12,057 nt of DNA from Anaerolineales bacterium UBA6668. Lineage in GTDB: Bacteria > Chloroflexota > Anaerolineae > Anaerolineales > UBA6668. Of the stretch, positions 1 through 7,318 are shown one piece after another. A program made the translations under genes and the position numbers. The stretch spans positions 1,964 to 14,020 of the forward strand of contig DKKK01000102.1 in the NCBI GenBank assembly GCA_002455215.1. Reading direction: 5' to 3'. Under the pieces are notes generated by a model. It did no database searches, had not been told where the DNA came from, and saw only the letters and a program-made list of their open reading frames with translations. The stretch's first letter is position 1. Each line of letters starts with the position of its first letter.

Positions 1-307
1 AAGCCAAGCCAGTATCTACCCACTGCTCAGCAATTGCCAAGAAGCCAGTACCACCCATCAGCATTAAGCCACCGACAATCGCGCTATCGCGCCACTGTCG
101 GGCAGTGGGTAGTGGCTGTTTGCGCCATTTTTGCCATGCCAAAAGTAGTGTTCCAGCGAAAAAGAAACGTAAGCCCAACAAGACGAAAGGCGAAAACCCT
201 TCTAGCCCAATCAGAATGCCGAGATAGGTACTGCCCCATATGATGTAGACACCAACCAAAGCCAGAATAACTTGCAAGGTGAGTGGGTTTTGTTTTGTAT
301 TGCTCAT
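1..307 (-). CDS. EamA/DMT-superfamily transporter, 5' part only
   Basis: This is the N-terminal part (about 102 codons) of a drug/metabolite transporter of the EamA family, read on the minus strand and running off the left edge without a stop. The protein begins MSNTKQNPLTLQVILALVGV and continues through YIIWGSTYLGI and GFSPFVLLGLRFFFAGTLLL. The W-G-S-T-Y-L motif in the first helix and the LRFFFAG motif in the second are typical of EamA proteins, which are inner-membrane permeases with ten helices in two repeats. About three helices are visible. The ATG at 305-307 is preceded by GGAGAA about 8 nt upstream and by an extended -10 promoter. The substrate cannot be inferred. It is divergently oriented from the PadR operon and probably transcribed separately. 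Confidence 0.85.
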   Translation of the reverse strand, partial: MSNTKQNPLTLQVILALVGVYIIWGSTYLGILIGLEGFSPFVLLGLRFFFAGTLLLAWQKWRKQPLPTARQWRDSAIVGGLMLMGGTGFLAIAEQWVDTGLA

Positions 308-328
308 GAATTTTCTCCAAAGGGGGGA

Positions 329-337
329 ATTATACCA
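329..337 (-). promoter_or_regulatory. Extended -10 promoter for the EamA gene
   Basis: On the minus strand the sequence reads TGGTATAAT, a perfect TATAAT hexamer (334 down to 329) preceded by the TGn extension. No good -35 hexamer lies 16-18 bp upstream, as is common for extended -10 promoters. Transcription would begin near 322, giving a leader of about 15 nt that still contains the GGAG ribosome-binding site (315-318). This is inferred from sequence pattern only. Confidence 0.5.
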
Positions 338-462
338 AATCAAAGTTGGTTAATTGCTAATTTTGACAGGTATTTCCAACTGCACAACCCGATTCTTGTA
401 AATCATGGCACTTAACCTGCTCACCCCATTGCAATTATCGGCGAAAAATCGCTAAATCGCCC

Positions 463-491
463 TTGACAAAAAATAGTAACTTGTTTATTAT
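463..491 (+). promoter_or_regulatory. Near-consensus sigma70-type promoter
   Basis: TTGACA (463-468), a 17-bp spacer and TATTAT (486-491) form a near-perfect housekeeping promoter pointing right, with a start site expected near 498. The next recognisable gene on this strand is the PadR regulator at 780, so the transcript would have an unusually long leader of about 280 nt, or the promoter drives a small RNA that I cannot otherwise recognise. A palindrome lies about 35 nt downstream of the start. Confidence 0.6.
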
Positions 492-530
492 TTTTATATA
501 TGATTAATTTGTAGCTTTTTAGGCATAGTC

Positions 531-557
531 GCGACTCTAGAGTCGCCGACTCTAGAG
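531..557. repeat. 16-bp perfect palindrome plus partial second copy
   Basis: GCGACTCTAGAGTCGC (531-546) is its own reverse complement. The 11-mer CGACTCTAGAG occurs at 532-542 and again at 547-557, 15 bp apart. The palindrome lies just downstream of the strong promoter at 463-491, a fitting place for an operator of a dimeric repressor such as the PadR protein encoded downstream. A dispersed intergenic repeat is an alternative. The structure is seen directly; the function is inference. Confidence 0.6.
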
Positions 558-779
558 CTGGGTTTATCCTGTTTAGCCAGTACTGCAGTTATGCCACACA
601 TGCCTGAGTCGTTACGATAATTTTGCCCAATTTTGGCTCTAGTGTCCCGCTCCCGCACCCCAGTTGTATTTGACACGGGGCGAGTACAGCGCACTTCACC
701 CTTGCGGTATTCATGCCGAAATATTTTTTAAAACCGCTAATCGCCACCACTCACCTTCATAGCCACTTCCACCTCCCCT

Positions 780-1376
780 ATGTCCATTCGTCATGCGCTA
801 CTCGGTTTACTGTCCCAACGCCCTCGGCACGGCTACGAATTGCGAGCCGCTTTTTCGGCAGTGGTTGGGGGTGAAGAAAGCTGGGAAGTCAAACCCGCGC
901 AAATCTACATGACGCTTGAACGGTTGACGGAAGCAGGTTGGGTCGTTTGTGAGAGTAACTTGGGCGAAGGGCAAGAACCGGCTCGGCGCATCTATGCCAT
1001 CACCCCGCAAGGACATTCCGCATTGCAAGCGTGGTTTGGCAGTGGCGTGCCCTCTGAGCACCAGCGTGACCCTTTTTTCCTAAAGTTAATTACTGCTGTA
1101 GTGGCGGGAGAAAAAGACCTACAGCGAATTTTACAAGTGCAACGCGCTACCTTATACCGTGAACTGCACGCGCTCACTGCATTGCGGGGGCGGTTGGATG
1201 CACGAGTCGAGCTGGCGCAAATTCTCCTGCTGGACAAAGCCATTATGCACACCGAAGCAGATATTCGCTGGCTGGACTTTATTGAAATCCGGCTAGATGA
1301 GATCTGCCGTCAACCCATCCCGCAACCTGAATTGCGCCCTCGGGGTAGACCCAAAAAAGAAATTCAACCCGAATAA
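780..1376 (+). CDS. PadR-family transcriptional regulator with AT-hook-like C-terminus
   Basis: This 198-aa protein is a winged-helix regulator of the PadR family. The N-terminus (residues 1-90) shows the family signature: RHALLGLLSQRPRHGYEL, then PAQIYMTLERLTEAGWV and RRIYAITPQGHSALQAWF. Residues 95-178 are helical and fit the PadR C-terminal dimerisation region. The end carries RPRGRPKKE (residues 186-194), an AT-hook-like minor-groove motif not normally part of PadR proteins. The ATG has no Shine-Dalgarno; the sequence before it is a pyrimidine-rich CCACCTCCCCT-type stretch. It lies 30 bp before an ABC exporter and probably represses that operon in response to a drug-like or membrane-active ligand, as PadR proteins often do. 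The ligand is unknown. Confidence 0.9.
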   Translation: MSIRHALLGLLSQRPRHGYELRAAFSAVVGGEESWEVKPAQIYMTLERLTEAGWVVCESNLGEGQEPARRIYAITPQGHSALQAWFGSGVPSEHQRDPFFLKLITAVVAGEKDLQRILQVQRATLYRELHALTALRGRLDARVELAQILLLDKAIMHTEADIRWLDFIEIRLDEICRQPIPQPELRPRGRPKKEIQPE

Positions 1377-1406
1377 CTTTCACACTCATTCACTTTTTAC
1401 AATCTT

Positions 1407-2120
1407 ATGGCTATTTTAAAAACCAACCAACTTACAAAAACGTATGGCGCAGGAGATACCGCTGTCACCGCCTTAGACCACCTGTCATTAGAAATTGCGG
1501 TGGGCGAAATGGTTGCGATTATGGGTCCAAGTGGCTGTGGCAAATCTACTCTATTACACCTATTGGGTGGGCTTGATACCCCTACCAGCGGCGAAGTATG
1601 GATTGATGGGCAAAATCTCACTCGGTTAAACGATAACCAACTGACTGAACTCCGCCGCCGCAAATTAGGCTTTATTTTTCAATTCTTTAATTTGATTCCG
1701 GTGCTGAACGCGGTCGAAAACGCCGCTTTGCCGGTGACACTAGATGGAATGGCAAGCCAACAAGCACAAGCCAAGGCTACCGAATGGCTTCAACGCTTTG
1801 GATTGGGTAACCGCCTAAAGAACTTACCCAGCCAACTTTCCGGTGGGCAACAACAACGGGTTGCAATTGCGCGAGCATTGGTTGCCGAACCAGCGCTCAT
1901 TCTCGCCGATGAACCGACAGGCAACCTCGACACCCACGCCAGCGATGAAATTGCCGCACTTTTGCGCCAAGTAGCCAAGGAATACCGGCGCAGTGTGGTG
2001 ATGGTCACACACGACCCACGCATTGCCGCTTATGCTGACCGTATCATTTTCCTGAAAGATGGCAAACTTGCCGATGAAACCGTGCTTGCCAGCCAACCTG
2101 CCGGAGCAGTCGCTCATTAA
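1407..2120 (+). CDS. ABC transporter ATP-binding protein (MacB/LolD-like)
   Basis: This 237-aa nucleotide-binding subunit energises the FtsX-type permease encoded 17 bp downstream. All ATPase motifs are intact: Walker [10 protein letters not shown] (residues 40-48), Q-loop Gln92 in [10 protein letters not shown], signature LSGGQ (144-148), Walker B LILADE (164-169), D-loop near NLD (173-175) and the H-loop His202 in VTHD. The sequence [27 protein letters not shown] is characteristic of the MacB/LolD/FtsE class, whose members act as mechanotransmission or lipoprotein/peptide exporters rather than classical importers. Length is normal for the class. There is no clear ribosome-binding site. The substrate is not evident. 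Confidence 0.95.
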   Translation: MAILKTNQLTKTYGAGDTAVTALDHLSLEIAVGEMVAIMGPSGCGKSTLLHLLGGLDTPTSGEVWIDGQNLTRLNDNQLTELRRRKLGFIFQFFNLIPVLNAVENAALPVTLDGMASQQAQAKATEWLQRFGLGNRLKNLPSQLSGGQQQRVAIARALVAEPALILADEPTGNLDTHASDEIAALLRQVAKEYRRSVVMVTHDPRIAAYADRIIFLKDGKLADETVLASQPAGAVAH

Positions 2121-2137
2121 TGTGAGACTATCTATCA

Positions 2138-4702
2138 ATGAACACACTACTTACACTTGCCACTCGTTACTTAATGGGACGGAAATTGCGTACCGCTCTG
2201 ACCACGCTAGCCGTGATGTTTGGGGTATTGGTTTTGTTTGGCATGAATATCATTCTCCCTACCATGATTACCGCGCTACAAGCCAATGTACAAGGCGCAT
2301 CCGGATTGGTAGATTTTTCCATTAGCCAAGTCTCCGGTGAGCCTTTTTCACAAGACATCCTGGCAAAAGTGCAGGCAGTGGCAGGGGTGCGTGTCGCAGT
2401 GGGTAGCTTACAGCGTACCATCAACTTGCCAGCCAATTACCTAGACAACGCTCCGGACACGCCCGACCGCATTACATCCTTTCAACTCATTGGCGTGATT
2501 CCCAGCGAAGCCAGCCAGATTCGTACCTTTCCAGTGGTGGAAGGTACATTCTTGCAGGAATCTGCTACCCAACAAGCGGTTATTTCCCGCACATTTGCCG
2601 ATGCTTCTGCTGTCAAAATTGGGGATGAATTAGAAATTCCTTCGGTTAGCGGGGTACAACCATTGCAGGTGGTCGGAATTTTGCCCCCTAACACAGACCC
2701 AGGCGGCGAGCGAGTGTATGTTACCCTTGCTACCGCCCAAAAATTAGTCGGCTCGGTTGGCAAAATCAACCAAATTGACGTGAACTTACCCGCAATGGCA
2801 GACGAAGCCACCCGCGAAACCGTTCAAGCCGACATTCAATCCGCATTGGGTACATCCTTCTCGGTTGGCACCCTGTTGAGCGGCACCGAAATGTTTGCAT
2901 CTATCCAAATGGCAGAAGCGGCATTTAATTTATTTGGGGTGCTAGCGTTCTTTATGGGTGGATTTATCATTTTTAATACGTTTCGCACCTTAGTGGTGGA
3001 AAGAAGGCGGGATATTGGCATGTTGCGCTCGCTTGGCGCGACTCGGGGGCATATTTTGGGATTGGTGCTGGTGGAAGGTTTGGTGCAAGGCATAGTGGGA
3101 ACCACGGGTGGGTTGATAGTAGGCTATGGGCTTGGCGCTCTGATTCTCAGGCTGGCAGAAGCCCCATTGAGCCAATTTATCAACATTCAACTCGGAAAAC
3201 CGGTAGTCTCCCCCGCACTGCTGATAGTTTCCAGTTTATTAGGGGTGGGTACGACCTTATTGGCAGGGCTATTTCCGGCGCTGAGCGCGAGTCGTGTTGC
3301 ACCGCTCGAAGCGTTACGCCCCAATACCCATATGCCACAAATGCGTTGGCAACGCGGTATGGGCTTTATTTTGGGTGGTATTTTTATCGTAGTTTCCATA
3401 TTTGTGCTATTTACCGGCAATGCGTTATGGATTGTGCCGTGTGGTTTTCTATTTTTAATTGGCTTGGTCTTGGTTGCCCCAGCCTTGGTACAGCCCCTCG
3501 CTGTGTGGTTTGGACGGTTGCTTGGCTGGTTGTACGCCCGGCAAGGTACGGGTACGCTTGCCCAAAGCAACCTGACACGCCAGCCCACTCGCGTTGCCGT
3601 GACCGCCTCCGCCACCATGCTAGGGCTGGCTGTTTTGGTAGCCGCGGGCGGTTTGGTGAGTAGTCTGACCTCCACCATGTTTGATGTGATTCGCAAAAGT
3701 TTGGGTAGTGATTATCTGTTTGTTCCGCCGTCAATTGGCGTATGGGGAAGTAATTTAGGCAGTGGTGCAGAATTTGCCGAGACATTACGGACTATTCCGG
3801 GAGTCGAAACCGTTAGCGCCCTGCGCTATCTGCCCAGCTCTGCCAATGGGCAAGTACTGACTTTATTGGGTATTGACCCGCAAGCTTTTCCAAAAGTGAG
3901 TGGCTTAAGCTTTCAGCAATCGGTTGTCGGGAATGATGACCAGTCCTATGCCACACTGGCAAACGAACGAGCGCTAATCGTGAATGGAGTCTTCTTGAGT
4001 ACAGTAGGGGCACAGGTGGGCGATGTGATAGACCTTTCTACCACTGAAGGCACGGTTTCCTACCGCATCGTGGCAGTTGCCGCCGATATTTTGAACGCCA
4101 AAATTGTCACCGCTTATATTTCCCAAGCCAACCTGCAAGCCGATTTCGGCGATAGCGCTGACGTGTTCATCCAACTCAACTTAAAACCGGGCGCAGATGT
4201 GGCAAGTACGGAACAAGCTATCAAGACGCTTGCCGCCGATTACCCGCAATTTAATGTCATTGCCGGGCGTGAATATACCGATGTCATGCTAAACCAGATG
4301 TCGGCGGCATTTGGCGCAATGTATTTCTTGTTTGCGATGTTGGCGATTCCTTCGTTAATTGCCATGCTGAACACGCTTACCATTGGTGTGATAGAACGCA
4401 CCCGTGAGATCGGTATGCTTCGTGCAGTTGGGGCAACTCGCCAGCAAGTGCGTACCATCGTCACTGCCGAAGCCCTGCTCTTGGCGGCAATCGGGGCAAT
4501 ATTGGGGATTTTGGGCGGGCTGTACTTGGGCTACGTGTTGGTGCTTGCCATGCAAGCCATGTTCCCGATGGGCTATCGCTTTCCCGTCAATGGGGTTATC
4601 ATTGCTCTCTTTGTCGCCTTATTGTTTGGCGCAATTGCCGCAATCTTACCTGCCCGCCAAGCCGCTCGCTTGCGTGTGGTAGAAGCCTTACGTTATGAGT
4701 GA
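2138..4702 (+). CDS. FtsX-like ABC transporter permease, double-FtsX type
   Basis: This 854-aa membrane protein is the permease partner of the preceding ATPase. It has two FtsX units in one chain. Unit 1: a helix at about 17-42, an extracytoplasmic MacB-type domain (about 45-255) and an FtsX domain with helices near 263-283, 306-338 and 358-382. Its coupling segment VERRRDIGMLRSLGATRG is at 287-304. Two linker helices follow (about 408-426 and 430-452). Unit 2: a helix at about 487-512, a second extracytoplasmic domain (about 515-715) and FtsX helices near 725-750, 775-805 and 815-838. Its coupling segment IERTREIGMLRAVGATRQQ is at 752-770. The layout predicts ten helices and a permease able to work as a single chain. 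It likely exports a hydrophobic or peptide substrate, or acts on lipoproteins. Confidence 0.93.
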   Translation: MNTLLTLATRYLMGRKLRTALTTLAVMFGVLVLFGMNIILPTMITALQANVQGASGLVDFSISQVSGEPFSQDILAKVQAVAGVRVAVGSLQRTINLPANYLDNAPDTPDRITSFQLIGVIPSEASQIRTFPVVEGTFLQESATQQAVISRTFADASAVKIGDELEIPSVSGVQPLQVVGILPPNTDPGGERVYVTLATAQKLVGSVGKINQIDVNLPAMADEATRETVQADIQSALGTSFSVGTLLSGTEMFASIQMAEAAFNLFGVLAFFMGGFIIFNTFRTLVVERRRDIGMLRSLGATRGHILGLVLVEGLVQGIVGTTGGLIVGYGLGALILRLAEAPLSQFINIQLGKPVVSPALLIVSSLLGVGTTLLAGLFPALSASRVAPLEALRPNTHMPQMRWQRGMGFILGGIFIVVSIFVLFTGNALWIVPCGFLFLIGLVLVAPALVQPLAVWFGRLLGWLYARQGTGTLAQSNLTRQPTRVAVTASATMLGLAVLVAAGGLVSSLTSTMFDVIRKSLGSDYLFVPPSIGVWGSNLGSGAEFAETLRTIPGVETVSALRYLPSSANGQVLTLLGIDPQAFPKVSGLSFQQSVVGNDDQSYATLANERALIVNGVFLSTVGAQVGDVIDLSTTEGTVSYRIVAVAADILNAKIVTAYISQANLQADFGDSADVFIQLNLKPGADVASTEQAIKTLAADYPQFNVIAGREYTDVMLNQMSAAFGAMYFLFAMLAIPSLIAMLNTLTIGVIERTREIGMLRAVGATRQQVRTIVTAEALLLAAIGAILGILGGLYLGYVLVLAMQAMFPMGYRFPVNGVIIALFVALLFGAIAAILPARQAARLRVVEALRYE

Positions 4703-4707
4703 TTACT

Positions 4708-5124
4708 ATGAGTAACCAGCGTGCTTATACCAACATTGACGAGTATATTGCTCAATTTCCTGCTGAAGTGCAGGTGGTTTTGCAGAAAATCCGTACCATC
4801 ATTCGTGAAGAAGTCCCCATTGCCAGTGAGAAAATCAGTTATGCAATCCCTGCCTTTGCACTAAATGGCTACAACCTAGTGTATTTTGCTGGCTGGAAGA
4901 GACATGTTTCGCTGTACCCTATTCCAAAGGGTTCGGCTGAATTTGCCCAAACTGTCGAACAGTACGCTGATGGCAAAGGGACTTTAAAATTTGACTTAGC
5001 GCAACCACTGCCGGAGGCGTTTATCCGTGAAGTGGTATTTTGGCATGTAGAAAACAACAAACTTCGTGTCGCAGTAAAGCAAGCGAAGAGTCGGAAGAAT
5101 TCAAACAATACCTCCTATGAATAA
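4708..5124 (+). CDS. DUF1801 (YdhG-like) domain protein
   Basis: This 138-aa soluble protein matches DUF1801. It shows YTNIDEYIAQFPAEVQVVLQKIR (split here as residues 7-29), followed by EKISYAIPAFALNGYNLVYFAGWKRHVSLYP (41-71 region) and a C-terminal helix with FIREVVFWHV. Family members adopt the YdhG fold. A relative, B. subtilis Fra/YdhG, has been described as an iron chaperone, but most members are uncharacterised. An alternative GTG start at 4699 would overlap the permease stop codon as GTGA and suggest translational coupling. I prefer the ATG at 4708 because the conserved domain begins right after it. It is co-directional with the ABC genes and overlaps the next gene by 8 bp. Confidence 0.85.
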   Translation: MSNQRAYTNIDEYIAQFPAEVQVVLQKIRTIIREEVPIASEKISYAIPAFALNGYNLVYFAGWKRHVSLYPIPKGSAEFAQTVEQYADGKGTLKFDLAQPLPEAFIREVVFWHVENNKLRVAVKQAKSRKNSNNTSYE

Positions 5125-5575
5125 AATTACCCCTTTTCTCTGGTTCAACAATCAAGCGGAAGAAGCCATGAACTTTTATTTGTCCGTGTTTAAGCAAGGG
5201 CGAGTCTTGGAAATTCAGCGCGGTGCGGACGGGCAAGCTTTTTCAGTTAGTTTTGAAGTGCATGGGCAACGTTTCATTGCACTGAATGGGGGGCCGCATT
5301 TTAGCTTTAATGAAGCAATCTCGCTGTTTGTGAGTTGTGATGACCAAGCTGAAGTGGACGAACTTTGGAGGAAACTTACCGCAGATGGCGGTGAGCCTAG
5401 CCAATGTGGCTGGTTGAAGGATAAATATGGCTTATCTTGGCAAATTATCCCGAAGCAATTACCGGAATTATTAAGCCATCCCGACCCAATCAAAGCACAA
5501 TTTGCGATGCAATCTATGTTGAAAGTGCAAAAAATAGTGCTTGCGGATTTGGAAATGCGAAGTTCAAATGGGTGA
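5117..5575 (+). CDS. VOC-superfamily (PhnB / 3-demethylubiquinone-methyltransferase-like) protein
   Basis: This 152-aa protein belongs to the glyoxalase/bleomycin-resistance (VOC) superfamily, PhnB-like branch. Visible motifs: ITPFLWFNNQAEEAMNFYLSVF (residues 4-25 region), FSVSFEVHGQRFIALNGGP in the central strand pair, EAISLFVSCDDQAEVDELW, and GWLKDKYGLSWQIIP (about 98-112), the conserved PhnB-type strand. The enzymatic role of such proteins is rarely known. The start codon lies within the last codons of the DUF1801 gene (8-bp overlap), so the two are translationally linked. It ends the PadR-ABC-permease operon. Confidence 0.88.
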   Translation: MNKITPFLWFNNQAEEAMNFYLSVFKQGRVLEIQRGADGQAFSVSFEVHGQRFIALNGGPHFSFNEAISLFVSCDDQAEVDELWRKLTADGGEPSQCGWLKDKYGLSWQIIPKQLPELLSHPDPIKAQFAMQSMLKVQKIVLADLEMRSSNG

Positions 5576-5789
5576 GAAATTCGTTTTTTTGTCACTTGGG
5601 TTGGCAATAGAAGCTGGTTTTTAACCTATATTCGACATGTGTGACAAATTTTGAACGGCACTTTTTTTCCTAAGGCGAACTGCGCAACTTTCATCGGCGG
5701 CAAATATACAAATACGGCTAAGCCTGAAGCAAAAAATCGCGTCTTGTATGCTCCGAAAAACTGAACCGCACCCTATCAAACAAAATAAC

Positions 5790-5817
5790 TTGCTAAAAAC
5801 AAGGATTATTGTATAAT
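5790..5817 (+). promoter_or_regulatory. Sigma70-type promoter upstream of HTH gene
   Basis: TTGCTA (5790-5795), a 16-bp spacer and a perfect TATAAT (5812-5817) form a plausible promoter. The expected start site (about 5824) coincides with the left arm of an inverted repeat, placing a possible operator or 5' hairpin exactly at +1. The leader to the first start codon (5885) would be about 60 nt. Confidence 0.6.
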
Positions 5818-5823
5818 TTTGAT

Positions 5824-5856
5824 GTACCTTACTTAAACAAAGTTAGTATAAGGTAC
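5824..5856. repeat. Inverted repeat at the transcription start (possible operator)
   Basis: GTACCTTA (5824-5831) and TAAGGTAC (5849-5856) are perfect 8-bp inverted arms separated by 17 bp, with additional partial pairing (ACT/AGT) just inside. The position, immediately after TATAAT, suits autoregulation by the HTH protein encoded downstream or an mRNA-stabilising 5' stem. Function is inferred from position only. Confidence 0.5.
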
Positions 5857-5884
5857 GTATTCGTTCCATAAAGAGAGCCAACCC

Positions 5885-6448
5885 GTGTTGCCAACTTCTG
5901 TAAATCTTAGTTCATTCTCAGTGTTTGCTGGTGTCAGTACTATGACTATCAGTGTGTTGGCAATGCTGGTGCTGGTGCTGGTACCTGCCGCTATCTTTAG
6001 TCGTTTTTTTTCGGGGCGAAATCCAAACCATACAAGTACAGGTGACAACATGATGACAAACCAAGACCCAGCAGACGAAGATCGTGAAATGCGCGAAAAA
6101 CGTCGGATTAAGGCATGGGAGATGTTTCAACAAGGGGTATCGCAGGCAGAAATTGCAAAAGAACTAGCTGTAACTCGTGGTGCAGTGAGTCAATGGATTA
6201 AAGCCGCTCGTGACAATGGCGGTTCAGATGCGTTACTAAGCCGACCCAGACCCGGGCGACCCAACATGTTGACAGAGGAACAACTTGCAGAGCTAAAGTC
6301 TATGCTCCAACAAACCCCAACCGATTTTGGTTTTTCCGGTCAACGTTGGACTTACGCCAAAACTGCTGAACTAATTGAAAAGCAATACGGCGTAACCTAT
6401 CATCCCGCGCATGTTTCTCGCTTAATGAAAAAGATAGAGCAGAAGTAA
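5885..6448 (+). CDS. Solo IS630-type winged helix-turn-helix protein, possibly membrane-anchored
   Basis: This 187-aa protein carries the DNA-binding half of IS630-family transposases without the DDE catalytic domain. Residues 72-107 form the first HTH (GVSQAEIAKELAVTRGAVSQWIK). The linker is RPRPGRP (120-126), followed by a second winged HTH (128-184) with QRWTYAKTAELIEKQYGVTY and the family-typical HVSRLM. The gene stops right after this, and the downstream 90 bp has no DDE remnant, so it looks like a domesticated or stand-alone regulator rather than a recently broken IS. From the GTG at 5885 the N-terminus has a hydrophobic stretch (residues 20-38) resembling a membrane anchor. An alternative start at Met57 (6053) has a better SD (AGGTGA at 6040-6045, 7 nt away) and would drop it. 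I chose the long form because the frame is open back to 5852 and the promoter lies 70 bp upstream. Confidence 0.72.
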   Translation: MLPTSVNLSSFSVFAGVSTMTISVLAMLVLVLVPAAIFSRFFSGRNPNHTSTGDNMMTNQDPADEDREMREKRRIKAWEMFQQGVSQAEIAKELAVTRGAVSQWIKAARDNGGSDALLSRPRPGRPNMLTEEQLAELKSMLQQTPTDFGFSGQRWTYAKTAELIEKQYGVTYHPAHVSRLMKKIEQK

Positions 6449-6512
6449 AAATCCCTGCATTTGCCCGTGTCAAGTGCAGGAAGCGAAAAAGTCCCCTAAC
6501 TAAATTAATGGA

Positions 6513-6548
6513 AAGAGCTAACCCAATCGTAGGCGTTGGCTCTTTTTT
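6513..6548 (+). terminator. Rho-independent terminator after HTH gene
   Basis: AAGAGCTAAC (6513-6522) pairs with GTTGGCTCTT (6535-6544) in a 10-bp stem with one G-U pair and a 12-nt loop. The stem runs directly into a T-run (6543-6548). It sits 65 bp after the HTH stop codon and before the next gene, separating the two transcripts. Confidence 0.75.
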
Positions 6549-6568
6549 ATGCAAGAATTCATAGTCTT

Positions 6569-7015
6569 ATGCTACGTTCAAAAACGATTGGAATCTTTTT
6601 GTTGGCTGTAAATTTTATTTTTGCCTGTGCATTTTTGATTTACGGACTAAGTTTACCGTTTACAAAGGTGGATGTCTTTTGGGAAACGAAAACTGAGATA
6701 GGGACATTGGGCTATCATATCTACAGAAGTGAAACCCCCAATTCGCAGGCGATTCAGATCACACAAGAATTGATTGCCGCAAAAGGAGATGAAACCAAAG
6801 GTGGCAAGTATTCTTATCGTGATTTGGACGTAAAAGCAGGGCAAACCTATTACTACGAATTGGAAGAAGTTGAACTGAATGGAGCAAAAAATAAGTACCA
6901 ATTAACATCCGCAAAACCCAATTGGTATGAAAAGGTTCTTGTTTTGGGCTCTGCGGCAGTCTTATTTATTTCTAGTGCTTATTTAGGCTATTCTGTGCTT
7001 GGAAAAAGAGATTAA
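6569..7015 (+). CDS. Small membrane protein with FN3-like extracytoplasmic loop
   Basis: This 148-aa protein is unfamiliar at family level. It has a hydrophobic helix at residues 7-29, an external region (about 31-118) and a second helix at 121-144 with a short basic end (GKRD). The loop reads LGYHIYRSETP, YSYRDLDVKAGQTYYYELEEVELNG, a pattern typical of fibronectin type III-like modules in secreted bacterial proteins (G-x-x-I/L-Y-R-S, then Y-x-Y-x-D, then TYYYxLE-V). I start it at the ATG at 6569 because earlier in-frame codons fall inside the terminator. There is no strong ribosome-binding site. Function is unknown; an adhesive or sensory surface role is a guess. Confidence 0.7.
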   Translation: MLRSKTIGIFLLAVNFIFACAFLIYGLSLPFTKVDVFWETKTEIGTLGYHIYRSETPNSQAIQITQELIAAKGDETKGGKYSYRDLDVKAGQTYYYELEEVELNGAKNKYQLTSAKPNWYEKVLVLGSAAVLFISSAYLGYSVLGKRD

Positions 7016-7263
7016 CATTGTTTAGAGTGTTGCCTAAATGACTGCATTCTCCTTTTTAAGCTGTATTGTAACAGAAATTTACCTGTGACAGTTTTATTGT
7101 CGATTTTTTTGCAGAATTTGGGTCACTGAAATACTTTTGTACTAACAAGAGTCGTTAAGAAAGTATTAATTTTCCTTTAATCCAAAATAATTATAAAACT
7201 ATTGCGTCTTAAGTTTATATGTGATAAAAATAAGGTTGACGCAACGATTTTTGGATTTCTGTC

Positions 7264-7292
7264 TTGTACATTTTTTGCTTTTATGGTATAAG
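7264..7292 (+). promoter_or_regulatory. Extended -10 promoter for the precursor gene
   Basis: TGGTATAAG (7284-7292) is a TGn-extended -10 element with a 5/6 hexamer. A weak -35 (TTGTAC, 7264-7269) lies 17 bp upstream. Transcription would start near 7299, giving a leader of about 60 nt that contains the inverted repeat at 7319-7336 and the ribosome-binding site. Confidence 0.45.
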
Positions 7293-7318
7293 TACTGTAG
7301 TGCTAGAAAACGTGGCTA

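Larger units (their letters stand above)
308..779. other. Divergent intergenic region between EamA and PadR genes
   Basis: This 472-bp gap holds the EamA promoter, a near-consensus plus-strand promoter (463-491) and a palindrome with a partial repeat (531-557). From 558 to 779 I see no convincing gene, RNA or second promoter. A TTGACA at 670-675 has no matching -10 at normal spacing. The only open frame of note is a 66-codon minus-strand ORF (494-694) without recognisable features, which I regard as spurious. Confidence 0.6.
5576..5884. other. Intergenic region upstream of HTH gene
   Basis: This 309-bp gap follows the VOC gene. A T-run at about 5584-5590 lacks a clear stem before it, so no confident terminator is called for the upstream operon. 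A promoter (5790-5817) and an inverted repeat (5824-5856) occupy the right third. Between 5591 and 5789 I see only weak short inverted pairs (GTCAC at 5591 with GTGAC at 5641; GGTT/AACC at 5616-5626) and no open frame with a credible start. Confidence 0.5.

Noticed and set aside
84..320. Minus-strand ORF beginning MEKIHEQ over the EamA gene
   Set aside because: It is a shifted frame over the real EamA coding sequence, which starts at 307 and runs off the left edge.
494..694. 66-codon minus-strand ORF in the EamA-PadR gap
   Set aside because: It spans the palindrome and promoter region, has no ribosome-binding site and shows no recognisable domain; its composition looks non-coding.
5576..5600. 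Terminator candidate after the VOC gene
   Set aside because: A T-run is present but no stable stem precedes it.
6454..6480. CCTGCA / TGCAGG hairpin right after the HTH gene
   Set aside because: The 6-bp stem has a 15-nt loop and no T-run; the terminator at 6513-6548 is far better.
6449..6535. Possible DDE remnant of an IS630 transposase after the HTH gene
   Set aside because: No frame downstream shows transposase-like sequence, and no terminal inverted repeats or target duplication were seen around the gene.
6536..6568. TTG start for the FN3-like membrane protein
   Set aside because: This codon lies inside the right arm of the terminator at 6513-6548; the ATG at 6569 directly precedes the first membrane helix.
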